From Flavobacterium sp. IB48 (lineage in GTDB: Bacteria; Bacteroidota; Bacteroidia; Flavobacteriales; Flavobacteriaceae): 64,000 nucleotides of DNA. The notes beneath the pieces were generated by a model. The model saw only the letters and a list, made by a program, of their open reading frames with translations, ran no database searches and was not told the origin of the DNA. Shown here piece by piece: positions 25,010-33,382 of the stretch. The first letter of the stretch is position 1. The number at the start of each line of letters is the position of its first letter. The stretch is from NCBI RefSeq assembly GCF_016405855.1, contig NZ_JAEFCA010000002.1, forward strand, positions 248,001-312,000, in the 5' to 3' direction. The translations under genes were made by a program, and so were the position numbers.

Positions 25010-26692
25010 ATGAAGTGCTATCAATTACTTTTATTTTTATTATTCTTTTCTCAATGTTTACAAGCCCAAAAAAAAGGTTTTCAAATTCCCGATTCTTTAA
25101 AAAATAAGAATTACAAGTATCTTGATGAAAAAATTGATGAGTTTGCGAAAGACAGCTCAAAAGCCTTTATTTATTTACATACTTATTTGAGAAAAGCCAA
25201 AAGCGAAAAAAACTGTGAAGAAGAAGTAACAGGTTATCAAAACTTACTGCATGCGTCGTCCGAAAAATTACGAACTGTTTATGCCGACAGCATGATATAC
25301 GCAGCTAAAAAATCTGGAAGTGACATTCTAATTGGTTCTTCTTTTTTAACTAAAGGTATCGTGTACTATAGTTTGAAGAGACATAATTCAGCTTTAGACA
25401 ATTATATAATTGCAAATAGCTTTATTTCAAAAACAAGTAACGATTACTTAAAGTATAAATTAAAGTATCATATTGCTTTGACAAAACTCTATTTAGGATA
25501 TTATGACGAAGCTATCTCTTTATTGAAAGAATGTATATTTTACTTTAAAAAAGACAAACCAAGACCCTATTTAAATTCACTCCATTCATTAGGTCTATGT
25601 TATAATAGAAAAGGTAACTACGGATTATGTTCTGAAACTAATGCCTTGGGATTAGAAGAATCAAAAGATTTGGGGATTAAAGAAGTAGAAATTTATTTTA
25701 TACATTCAGAAGGGATTAATGAATACTTCGAGAAAAACTATACATCCTCTATAAAAAACATCCAATCTACTATAAAAGAACTGAAAGAAAAAAAAGACTT
25801 TGGCAATGAGTCAGCAGGGTACTTTTATATTGGAAAAAGTTACTGGGAACTAAGAAAATTTGACTTGGCTATACCCTATTTTAAAAAAGTGGATTATCTA
25901 TTTAATACTAAAGGTTACATTCGTCCTGACATCAGAGAAATGTATGAGCTTCTTATCAATTACTACAAATCAAGTGAAAACCCAAAACTGCAGCTCTATT
26001 ACATTGACCAGCTATTGAAAGCTGACCGCATCTTAAATGATACCTTTAAATATTTAGTTGGAAAAATAAACAAAGAATACCAAACGCAGGAACTACTCTT
26101 TGAAAAAGAAAACATACAGGCCCAGCTTACAAAGAAAGATCAAAATTACTCAGTTCTTGTAGTGTTCACTTTAATATTGTTTCTTGGTATTCTTTTTCTT
26201 TCTTATCGGTCTATTAGAAATAGAAAGTTATACAAAAAAAAGTTTGATGAACTGATGCTGAAAAATAGTAAAACTGACTTTCTAAACAAAGCAAGACCCC
26301 GTAATGAAAAACCTGCTATTTTGGATATTAGTCCTGAAACAGAATCAACAATTTTAAAACAACTTGAAAAATTTGAAAAAGAAAAAAGATATATAGAAAA
26401 GGATTGGAATCTTACAAAACTATCAGCAGCCTTTAATTCAAATCCAAGGTATTTATCGAATATTATACGACACTACCGTGATAAAGCTTTTACAGAGTAC
26501 ATTAATGATCTTAGAATCGATTTTATTATTGATCTTCTCCAAACCGACAAACAAGCACGTCTATTTACAAATAAAGCATTAGCTGATGAAGCTGGTTTCA
26601 GCAGTACCCAGCTTTTTGTAAATGTTTTTAAAGCTAAGACTGGAATGCCAACAGCTTTTTTTATAGAGCAGCTCAGAAAGGAGATTATATAG
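25010..26692 (+). CDS. Membrane-anchored TPR regulator with AraC-type DNA-binding domain
   Basis: A 560-residue protein: signal peptide (about 1-19, LLLFLLFFSQCLQAQ), a periplasmic region of tetratricopeptide-like helices (about 35-365), one membrane helix (about 377-400, VVFTLILFLGILFLSY), and a cytoplasmic AraC-type HTH domain (about 455-560: WNLTKLSAAFNSNPRYLSNIIRHY, then KALADEAGFSSTQLFVNVFKAKTG). This layout is common in Flavobacteriia and implies one-step signalling from periplasm to DNA. It lies 130 bases from a 41-bp palindrome shared with the divergent lipoprotein gene, its likely binding site. Stop at 26690-26692. Confidence 0.88.
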   Translation: MKCYQLLLFLLFFSQCLQAQKKGFQIPDSLKNKNYKYLDEKIDEFAKDSSKAFIYLHTYLRKAKSEKNCEEEVTGYQNLLHASSEKLRTVYADSMIYAAKKSGSDILIGSSFLTKGIVYYSLKRHNSALDNYIIANSFISKTSNDYLKYKLKYHIALTKLYLGYYDEAISLLKECIFYFKKDKPRPYLNSLHSLGLCYNRKGNYGLCSETNALGLEESKDLGIKEVEIYFIHSEGINEYFEKNYTSSIKNIQSTIKELKEKKDFGNESAGYFYIGKSYWELRKFDLAIPYFKKVDYLFNTKGYIRPDIREMYELLINYYKSSENPKLQLYYIDQLLKADRILNDTFKYLVGKINKEYQTQELLFEKENIQAQLTKKDQNYSVLVVFTLILFLGILFLSYRSIRNRKLYKKKFDELMLKNSKTDFLNKARPRNEKPAILDISPETESTILKQLEKFEKEKRYIEKDWNLTKLSAAFNSNPRYLSNIIRHYRDKAFTEYINDLRIDFIIDLLQTDKQARLFTNKALADEAGFSSTQLFVNVFKAKTGMPTAFFIEQLRKEII

Positions 26693-26799
26693 TTCGTTAT
26701 TAAAAAATAATTCTTTAATCGATACGAATGTTGATATATATTTTATGACAAAAGTACCTTCACTATTTTCAATTCAAAATTTGTAATATTAGTAATCTA

Positions 26800-27414
26800 T
26801 TATAGTTTTGATAAAACAGTCAATAAACTTTGACGTAAATAATTTGAAAACTTTTCTGAAAGAACACTTTTTTCAGAAATTCCTTGCGCTCTATTAAAAG
26901 TATCAATCTCAAAATCCTTTAATTTAAAATAATTGTAGGTATAGGCACCTTTATCTTGCGTTTTAATGACATATTTATTTAAATATTTGTTTCCAACTCT
27001 ATTGGTAACAATCACTAAATGGTCAGTATAAATATCTAAATTAGGATGAATAAATTTATAATGTTCAGATCGATAATAATCAGTACCCATAGCAACTAAA
27101 TCGACAACGAAATCAGTTTTTTGACCTTTTGAAGTTAAATTACATTTTTTGCATGCAACATTAACATTTAATTCATCAAAAGTAATACTACGAAATCTAC
27201 CCTTAGGCAATATATGCTCAACGTCTATACTAATTCTATGTACTCCATTGAAAATTGATGCACAATAACAGCATTGATAAAAATCTCCAACTAGATAATA
27301 ATTCTTTATTTTAGTTCTTATTCCTACAACTAGATCATCATCCCAACCTTTTCCACCTGGTAAAAGCGCTTGATTAATCGCAACTAGTTCGTCATCTGTA
27401 TAATCTAAAGGCAT
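26800..27414 (-). CDS. HNH endonuclease, Septu PtuB-like
   Basis: A 204-residue protein with a zinc-framed HNH nuclease core: CCYC at 48-51, DVEHILPKG with E66 and H67, and CKKCNLTSKG at 88-97. It follows an AAA ATPase gene with a one-base gap on the same strand, the PtuA-PtuB arrangement of the Septu phage-defence system, in which the ATPase and HNH protein form one complex that degrades nucleic acid on infection. Retrons such as Ec78 also carry PtuAB, but no reverse transcriptase gene is present here. Assignment is by domain pair and size. Confidence 0.78.
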   Translation of the reverse strand: MPLDYTDDELVAINQALLPGGKGWDDDLVVGIRTKIKNYYLVGDFYQCCYCASIFNGVHRISIDVEHILPKGRFRSITFDELNVNVACKKCNLTSKGQKTDFVVDLVAMGTDYYRSEHYKFIHPNLDIYTDHLVIVTNRVGNKYLNKYVIKTQDKGAYTYNYFKLKDFEIDTFNRAQGISEKSVLSEKFSNYLRQSLLTVLSKL

Positions 27415-27415
27415 T

Positions 27416-28567
27416 TTATGATATTTCTTTTAATATTTGATCACTCATCTCTAAGACTTGGCGTAAGGCTTTCTTTTGTTCGTTATCATATGAACTTTCA
27501 ATAAGCTCTAAAACTTCCTTCCTAAATTGTCCGATTCCAATTTTTTTTAAAGCTAACAAATTTAGTTTTTCAACGAGATACTCAGATAAATATCGATTTT
27601 GTGGAGCTGTTATATCAAAATATTCTTGATATATTTCCTCTACATTGACTTTCTCATCCTTATTTAAAATAAATTCTCCATTAATACCTTTAAAGATGTT
27701 AATATCTTTTGCATGTAATTCCGCACCATTAATAATTAATGGTGAATGAGTTGCAACAACTATTTTAGGTTCAAAAAAATAAAACAATTCATCTAGCCTC
27801 CTTATATATTCAATTTGCCATTTAGGATGTAGGCTGTTTTCTGGTTCGTCAATTAATATCACAGTGGTATCATCTATTGTAGCAGTAATAAACAGAAGTG
27901 TAGTAATCAAAGATAATTCACCTGAACTAGCACCTGCCAGTGGAATCAAGGTTCCCTTCTTAGAAAGATATACATCTATTCCTTTTATAAGTTTTAAAGA
28001 CTTGAGTTCTTTTTCGAATGAAAATATCTGAATTAAAAAAGAATTAGTTAAATCATCAAAATTATTTACATAGAAATTTACAGGAACAATTTTACTATTA
28101 TGAAAATTTTCATCAATAAATCTATTTAAGAAAAATAAAAAAATCTCCTTTAAATCTGGTGCGAGATTTGAAGCAATAATCTTCTCTCGGAATTCCAAGT
28201 CTAGTCCTTTTATTCCAAAACCTACAATTGGATCATAACCAATATAGTCCAATGTTATTCCTATGTTTCTTAATCGCTTTGAATCGTCTTGGTTTAACTC
28301 TTTCAATGTATTTATCAGTGTCTTTTGAGCTAAATTCTTTCCTGATGATGCGCGCAAAGCTTTTTGCTTTTTATTTCTTGAAGAAAATTTGTCATAAATA
28401 CTATTCGCGATTGCAATCACTTGCATATTTTGCGACAAATAAAAATACGAGATATCATTTAATAACGAACTTTTACCACTTCCATTTTCTCCAATTAATA
28501 TGCTAATATCTTGGTTTTTATATTTTGGAAGCAGTAACTTAGGAGGTATTTTACTATAGTGTATCAT
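27416..28567 (-). CDS. AAA/ABC-like ATPase, Septu PtuA-like
   Basis: A 383-residue SMC/ABC-type ATPase: Walker A GENGSGKSS at 26-34, an ABC-like signature GASSGELS at 212-219, Walker B VILIDEPE at 236-243 with the adjacent ENSLHPKWQ, and a THSPLIING H-loop. It lacks a TOPRIM domain, which separates it from OLD/GajA nucleases. It is directly upstream of the HNH gene. The pair fits Septu (PtuA/PtuB); other AAA-HNH defence pairs cannot be excluded. Confidence 0.78.
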   Translation of the reverse strand: MIHYSKIPPKLLLPKYKNQDISILIGENGSGKSSLLNDISYFYLSQNMQVIAIANSIYDKFSSRNKKQKALRASSGKNLAQKTLINTLKELNQDDSKRLRNIGITLDYIGYDPIVGFGIKGLDLEFREKIIASNLAPDLKEIFLFFLNRFIDENFHNSKIVPVNFYVNNFDDLTNSFLIQIFSFEKELKSLKLIKGIDVYLSKKGTLIPLAGASSGELSLITTLLFITATIDDTTVILIDEPENSLHPKWQIEYIRRLDELFYFFEPKIVVATHSPLIINGAELHAKDINIFKGINGEFILNKDEKVNVEEIYQEYFDITAPQNRYLSEYLVEKLNLLALKKIGIGQFRKEVLELIESSYDNEQKKALRQVLEMSDQILKEIS

Positions 28568-28636
28568 ATTTTAAACCGATTGCAATTATATACTTTTATG
28601 TCTTATAGATTAATAATTTAGGCTATTTTAAAAGTT

Positions 28637-29461
28637 TTAAACTTTCAGAAAACCGTCAGCTCCGATTCTCATTTCACTTTTACTCAAAATTATTCTAGCA
28701 AATGGATTCCATCCGTCTTTATGTATTATTTCATTGCTATCTTCTACAGTTTGCCTATTTTTCATTTGTTCTACTGTTATAAAGCCGGTTAATCCACCTG
28801 GGTTAAACAAACTCTCAAAATGATTATCCATATCGATTTCATCTAAATTATATAATTTGCTACCATTGACATACTGATAATTACAACATGACAGAAAACG
28901 CCATGGTCTTCCGAACGGCTTAGGATTATTGGCTGTACCTAAAGTTCCAGTTTTATAACTTTCACAATGATTTTTAATATCTTGTATAGACATAATTGCA
29001 CAACCAAATTGTTTTTCATCATATTGGCCGGCACAATCATAATCTATTTTTTTATAGGTGGGACAGCCATTATACATCAAATAATAAGCATCACATTTAA
29101 CTGTTCTAGAAAATTCATCTAAAGTATCATATTGTTTTCTACCTGTATTGCCAGAATCTCTATTAAGATGCATAAATCGACAATCTCTTTCCATCATTTT
29201 TGCTTGCAATAAGACCCTGAAGAACTGTGATTGACCATTGTCTATATATAGCTCTAAATCACTACCCGTATTAACTTCATCTAGCGATTTCTGGGCAAAT
29301 ACCGTAAATGTCATATTATTTTCAATGTAGTTTTGAATTTCATCCAAAACTATAATTCTTGAGATACCTTCCTCATTCAACCTGTTGTCTCTCAAATGAT
29401 TTCTACAAATTTTATCCCAAATTATTTCAGAAATGTTTTTAAAAAGGTCACATTTGCTCAT
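28637..29461 (-). CDS. Restriction-endonuclease-like protein, possible defence gene
   Basis: A 274-residue protein. The N-terminal half carries a plausible PD-(D/E)xK-type core: E-rich helix, GSDLELYI with D68 and E70, a strand RVLLQAK with Q86 and K88, i.e. D-x-E ... Q-x-K, the variant seen in several defence nucleases and in DUF6615-like proteins. The rest has several cysteines and GRPWRFLSCCNYQY. It is a separate unit 69 bases upstream of the ATPase gene, with its own promoter box. The family name is uncertain. Confidence 0.6.
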   Translation of the reverse strand: MSKCDLFKNISEIIWDKICRNHLRDNRLNEEGISRIIVLDEIQNYIENNMTFTVFAQKSLDEVNTGSDLELYIDNGQSQFFRVLLQAKMMERDCRFMHLNRDSGNTGRKQYDTLDEFSRTVKCDAYYLMYNGCPTYKKIDYDCAGQYDEKQFGCAIMSIQDIKNHCESYKTGTLGTANNPKPFGRPWRFLSCCNYQYVNGSKLYNLDEIDMDNHFESLFNPGGLTGFITVEQMKNRQTVEDSNEIIHKDGWNPFARIILSKSEMRIGADGFLKV

Positions 29462-29476
29462 AAATTAATTTTGTTA

Positions 29477-29484
29477 CAAACATA
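29477..29484 (-). promoter_or_regulatory. Candidate -7 box (TATGTTTG) for the nuclease-like gene
   Basis: On the minus strand TATGTTTG matches TAnnTTTG, 15 bases upstream of the ATG at 29461. A 12-bp palindrome TTTTACGTAAAA at 29512-29523 sits at the -33 side and could be bound by the neighbouring HTH protein. Confidence 0.45.
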
Positions 29485-29574
29485 GATAATCATTCTTGTT
29501 TTAAATTACGCTTTTACGTAAAAACAGAATATTATTATTCATTGAACTAAGTACATTATGCGATTAAAAAAAAA

Positions 29575-29590
29575 AGATGCTAAAGCATCT
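29575..29590 (-). terminator. Terminator after the small HTH gene
   Basis: AGATGC / GCATCT (29575-29580, 29585-29590) form a 6-bp stem with a 4-base loop; on the minus strand it is followed by a long T run, seven bases after the stop of the HTH gene. Confidence 0.85.
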
Positions 29591-29597
29591 CCTCTGA

Positions 29598-29837
29598 TTA
29601 TTTTTCTATTAATTTAAAGAATTCCGAAATTTTAATATTTTTCGCTTCACAAATTTTACTTAAAGTATTTACGGGAATATTATAATTGAATTGATTATTG
29701 TTTAGAGCGGTATTTTTTATTTTTCTTACGATGCTCTCTTCTATTCCATGATCTAATCCGAAGGCACGCTGAGACTTATAAGTTTCAATCCAGTTCTTAT
29801 AAATATACTTACATATTATTTTACTTGTGTCGCCCAT
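29598..29837 (-). CDS. Small XRE-like helix-turn-helix regulator
   Basis: A 79-residue protein that fits a single HTH domain: SQRAFGLDHGIEESIVRKIKN (about 23-43) as the recognition unit and VNTLSKICEAKNIKISEFFKLIE as the last helices, the usual ending of XRE-type regulators. It has its own strong terminator. It lies upstream of the nuclease-like and Septu-like genes and may repress them. A 77-codon frame that overlaps its start from upstream has no domain and is not called. Confidence 0.7.
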   Translation of the reverse strand: MGDTSKIICKYIYKNWIETYKSQRAFGLDHGIEESIVRKIKNTALNNNQFNYNIPVNTLSKICEAKNIKISEFFKLIEK

Positions 29838-29904
29838 AGTAACAAAGAAAAGCTAATAGAAAAAAAATAATGCGTACGAAAATGCGCATTTTAAAATATT
29901 TTGT

Positions 29905-29912
29905 TATATTTG
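29905..29912 (+). promoter_or_regulatory. Candidate -7 box (TATATTTG) upstream of the hairpin RNA
   Basis: TATATTTG matches TAnnTTTG exactly on the plus strand, 75 bases before the folded element at 29987-30078. No coding region follows it before 30349, so it may drive a non-coding transcript. Confidence 0.4.
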
Positions 29913-29986
29913 TAATGAAATACATATTTTTGCGATACTTCATAAAAAAATATTTGAAGCATTCGCTTTGAATCTTGCTTAGAAAA

Positions 29987-30078
29987 ACTGGACACTTTTT
30001 TAGCGCGCAAGATGATAAGTGCAAATGCCTACGCTTAAAAGTGCGTGGGCTCACTTATTTGTGCGCAGGTAGTCCAGT
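29987..30078 (+). ncRNA. Structured hairpin RNA of unknown family
   Basis: A 92-base long hairpin. Outer stem ACTGGAC/GTCCAGT (29987-29993 with 30072-30078); 8-bp stem GCGCGCAA with TTGTGCGC (30003-30010, 30059-30066); after a 4-base bulge ATAAGTG/CACTTAT (30015-30021, 30052-30058); apical stem GCCTACGC with GCGTGGGC (30027-30034, 30043-30050) and an 8-base loop. The two non-Watson-Crick positions are G-U pairs only if the plus strand is transcribed; on the minus strand they would be A-C mismatches. That points to a plus-strand RNA. It lies in a 510-base non-coding gap ahead of susC. Not recognised as a known Rfam family; a degenerate mobile-element end is the main alternative. Confidence 0.55.
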
Positions 30079-30348
30079 AAATCCTTCTAAACAATAAGTC
30101 GAGTTCCACGTCACTTTATTAAGCGACGATTCTTCTTAAAATTCATAGCACCTCTTCTTTGTTTAATTTGACATTCGCTTTTAAGTCAAACATTTTAATT
30201 AACATAGCCACTGAATTAAACAATACTTTAATACTGATGTACTAAGCAATTTTGCTTCATACAAAAATAGCTCTCTATCTCGTCGCCAAACTAACATAGA
30301 GAGCTTTTAGCTAGTCAAATCCATATTTAACTAACCAATCCCAATATT

Positions 30349-33300
30349 ATGAATTATTTTTCATTTTACAAGGATGGGAAAGCACTTTATTGCCTTATTT
30401 TAATAGGTCTCTCATTGTGTTTCTCATCAGTTTATGCCGGAAATCCAGTCCGGTCAAATACCAATAAATTGCAGCAGAATCAAATTAAAGGAACTGTGAC
30501 CGATGGTTCTGGCCCTCTGCCCGGGGTAACTATTGTCGTCAAAAATAGAAGCGGAACCGGAGCAGTTACAGATTACAGCGGACAATACGAGATCTCTGCA
30601 TCGCCAACTGATACTCTTGTTGTGTCTTTTATCGGTTTCAAAAAAACTTTAATTCCAGTAAATGGACGATCTAAAATTGATGTCGTCCTAAAATATGATA
30701 CTACAACACTACAGGAAGTAAGGGTTAATGCAGGTTACTATTCTGTAAAGGAAAGTGAGCGCACTGGAAGCATAGCCAGAATAACATCTAAAGATATTGA
30801 ATCCCAGCCTGTCACCAATGTTCTCGCAACCATGCAGGGACGGATGGCTGGAGTAAGTGTTGTTCAGTCAACAGGAGTTCCGGGTGGCGGTTTTGACATT
30901 AAAATTAGGGGACAAAACAGTCTTCGCAGTGATGCTAATACGCCGTTGTATATAATTGACGGGGTTCCGTTTTCATCAGAAGCAGTGGGATCTTATATAA
31001 CAAATACCGCTTTTCCTTCGCCTGTAAGTCCCCTTAACAGCATTAATCCAGATACTATCGAAAGTATTGAAGTACTTAAAGATGCTGATGCGACAGCCAT
31101 TTATGGTTCTCGCGGAGCAAATGGTGTTGTGCTTATAACCACCAAAAAAGGTCGGACGGGAAAAACCGAATTCAATATAACCGCTAGTACCGGATTTGGA
31201 AAGGTAACAAGGTTTCTTAAACTCATGAATACCCAACAATATATATCTATGCGCAAGCAGGCTTTTGTTAACGATGGTATTACTGAATATAATTCATGGG
31301 ACTATGATGTTAATGGAACTTGGGACCAGAATCGATATACAGACTGGCAGAGAGAACTCCTCGGAGGAACAGCTATGATAAATAATGTTAATGGGACTGT
31401 ATCTGGAGGCTCAGAAAACACTCAATTCCTTGCGGGGGGTAACTATTATTCTGAATCAACTGTTTTTCCCGGTACCTTTCTGTATAAAAAAGGAGGAGCA
31501 CAAATCAGTATGAATCACAAATCCGCCGACCAGAAATTTCGCTTTAATTTTTCTGCTGTTTATAATTCACAAAATAACAATCAGCCATCTTATGATTTTA
31601 CTTATGATGCACGTTCGCTTCCTCCTAATGCTCCTGCTCTCTATGATACCGCAGGTAATCTAAACTGGGAAGACAACACCTTTGACAATCCGCTTCGAAA
31701 TCTTAATACTAAATTAGAGTCAGTAACTAATGATCTTACCGCTAGCGCTCTGCTCTCTTACGAAGTATTAAAAAATCTTACTTTAAAAAGCAGTTTTGGA
31801 TTTACAGACTTAGGCAGTAAGGAAACACGCGTTGTGCCATCTACTACATTAAACCCTGCTTTTAATCCAACTAGTGCCAATTCATCAATATTTGTAAATA
31901 ATACCGATCGCAGTTCATGGATTATTGAACCACAGATAAGCTGGGGTGATAACACCTCTATAGGGAAAATGGAAATCCTGCTAGGCTCGACATTTCAAAG
32001 TCAGACAACCAATAGACTACAGCAGTCGGCAACTGGATTTAGCTCAAATAGTCTTATTTATAATCTGGCTGCCGCCAAAACGGTTCGCATGCTCTTAAAT
32101 GACGAAACGCTCTATAAATATCAGGCAGTTTTTGCCCGTTTTAATTACAACTGGGAGCAAAAATATATTATCAATTTAACTGCACGAAGGGATGGTTCAA
32201 GCCGTTTTGGTCCGGGTCGCCAATTTGCAAATTTTGGTGCTGTAGGCGCTGCATGGCTTTTTTCCAAAGAAAATTTTTTAAAAGATGCTTCATGGCTGAG
32301 CTTTGGAAAACTGCGTGCCAGTTACGGAACAACGGGTAACGACCAGATTGGAGATTATCAGTTCTTAGATACCTACACTACCTCCGGTGTTTTATACAAT
32401 GGTGTTATTGGTCTAAAGCCTTCACGTCTTTTTAATGAAGATTTTGGCTGGGAAACCAATAAAAAACTTGAAGCCGCTCTTGAACTTGGGTTTATTCAGG
32501 ATCGAATTTTTGTTACCTCTGCATGGTATCGAAACCGCTCTTCAAATCAGCTTGTTGGTATACCAATTTCGGGTGTAACCGGATTTACTGTACTGCAGGC
32601 GAATTTAGATGCAACAGTTGAAAATTCTGGATTTGAATTTACTTTGCGGACAGACAATATAAAATCAAAAAATTTTAGCTGGACTACGAATTTAAATTTT
32701 ACCGCTTCCAAAAATAGATTAATCAGTTTTCCCAGACTTGAGAGTTCTTCCTACAGTCAAATATACAGAATAGGAAAACCGCTTAACATTGCAATGCTTT
32801 ACCAGCTAAATGGAGTTAATCCTCAAACTGGCGTCTACAACTTTCAAGATCTTAATAACGACGGAATTATATCATATCCGGAAGACCGTCAAAACACAGC
32901 AGATCTTAACCCGAAGTATTATGGCGGTTTGCAAAATCAATTGGTTTATAAACGCCTAACCCTTGACTTTTTATTTCAGTTTGTGAAACAGAAAAACAGA
33001 ACCTATCCAATGGGACCTGCAGGTATGATGAGCAATCAGCAGCAGCGAATAAGTAATGCATGGATGAATCCGGGTGATTCTGTTCCATACCAAATTTACA
33101 CAACAGGTTATAATAATGATGCTTTAACAGCCGATTATCTGTACACAGACAGTAATGGATCCATTACTGACGCTTCTTTTATACGTCTTAAAAATGTTTC
33201 GCTCATGTATGATCTTCCGGTAAATTTAAAAGAGAGCCGAATAAGATTACTGCTGCAGGGACAGAACCTGCTGACTTTTACTAAATATCCAGATGGTGAC

Positions 33301-33372
33301 CCCGAATTTACCTCATACGGTTTTCTTCCTCCCTTGAGAGTTATTTCTGCTGGAGTACAACTAACTTTTTAA
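30349..33372 (+). CDS. SusC/RagA-family TonB-linked outer-membrane protein
   Basis: A 1007-residue TonB-dependent transporter: signal peptide (to about residue 31), a carboxypeptidase-D-like regulatory domain (about 46-120, IKGTVTDGSGPLPGVTIVVK), a plug domain (about 135-240, with DADATAIYGSRGANGV), and a 22-strand barrel ending ISAGVQLTF. It imports an oligomeric substrate as a complex with the SusD-like lipoprotein encoded ten bases downstream. The next gene is a serine peptidase rather than a glycosidase, so a peptide substrate is more likely than a glycan. Confidence 0.95.
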   Translation: MNYFSFYKDGKALYCLILIGLSLCFSSVYAGNPVRSNTNKLQQNQIKGTVTDGSGPLPGVTIVVKNRSGTGAVTDYSGQYEISASPTDTLVVSFIGFKKTLIPVNGRSKIDVVLKYDTTTLQEVRVNAGYYSVKESERTGSIARITSKDIESQPVTNVLATMQGRMAGVSVVQSTGVPGGGFDIKIRGQNSLRSDANTPLYIIDGVPFSSEAVGSYITNTAFPSPVSPLNSINPDTIESIEVLKDADATAIYGSRGANGVVLITTKKGRTGKTEFNITASTGFGKVTRFLKLMNTQQYISMRKQAFVNDGITEYNSWDYDVNGTWDQNRYTDWQRELLGGTAMINNVNGTVSGGSENTQFLAGGNYYSESTVFPGTFLYKKGGAQISMNHKSADQKFRFNFSAVYNSQNNNQPSYDFTYDARSLPPNAPALYDTAGNLNWEDNTFDNPLRNLNTKLESVTNDLTASALLSYEVLKNLTLKSSFGFTDLGSKETRVVPSTTLNPAFNPTSANSSIFVNNTDRSSWIIEPQISWGDNTSIGKMEILLGSTFQSQTTNRLQQSATGFSSNSLIYNLAAAKTVRMLLNDETLYKYQAVFARFNYNWEQKYIINLTARRDGSSRFGPGRQFANFGAVGAAWLFSKENFLKDASWLSFGKLRASYGTTGNDQIGDYQFLDTYTTSGVLYNGVIGLKPSRLFNEDFGWETNKKLEAALELGFIQDRIFVTSAWYRNRSSNQLVGIPISGVTGFTVLQANLDATVENSGFEFTLRTDNIKSKNFSWTTNLNFTASKNRLISFPRLESSSYSQIYRIGKPLNIAMLYQLNGVNPQTGVYNFQDLNNDGIISYPEDRQNTADLNPKYYGGLQNQLVYKRLTLDFLFQFVKQKNRTYPMGPAGMMSNQQQRISNAWMNPGDSVPYQIYTTGYNNDALTADYLYTDSNGSITDASFIRLKNVSLMYDLPVNLKESRIRLLLQGQNLLTFTKYPDGDPEFTSYGFLPPLRVISAGVQLTF

Positions 33373-33382
33373 AAAACAGATT

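Noticed and set aside
29821..30054. A 77-codon minus-strand frame overlapping the start of the small HTH gene and running into the hairpin element.
   Set aside because: It has a composition unlike a soluble or membrane protein of known type, no start context, and overlaps better-supported features.
26800..30078. A retron: PtuAB-like genes near a structured RNA.
   Set aside because: No reverse transcriptase gene was found, and the RNA lacks the usual msr/msd layout next to an RT, so a retron is not called.
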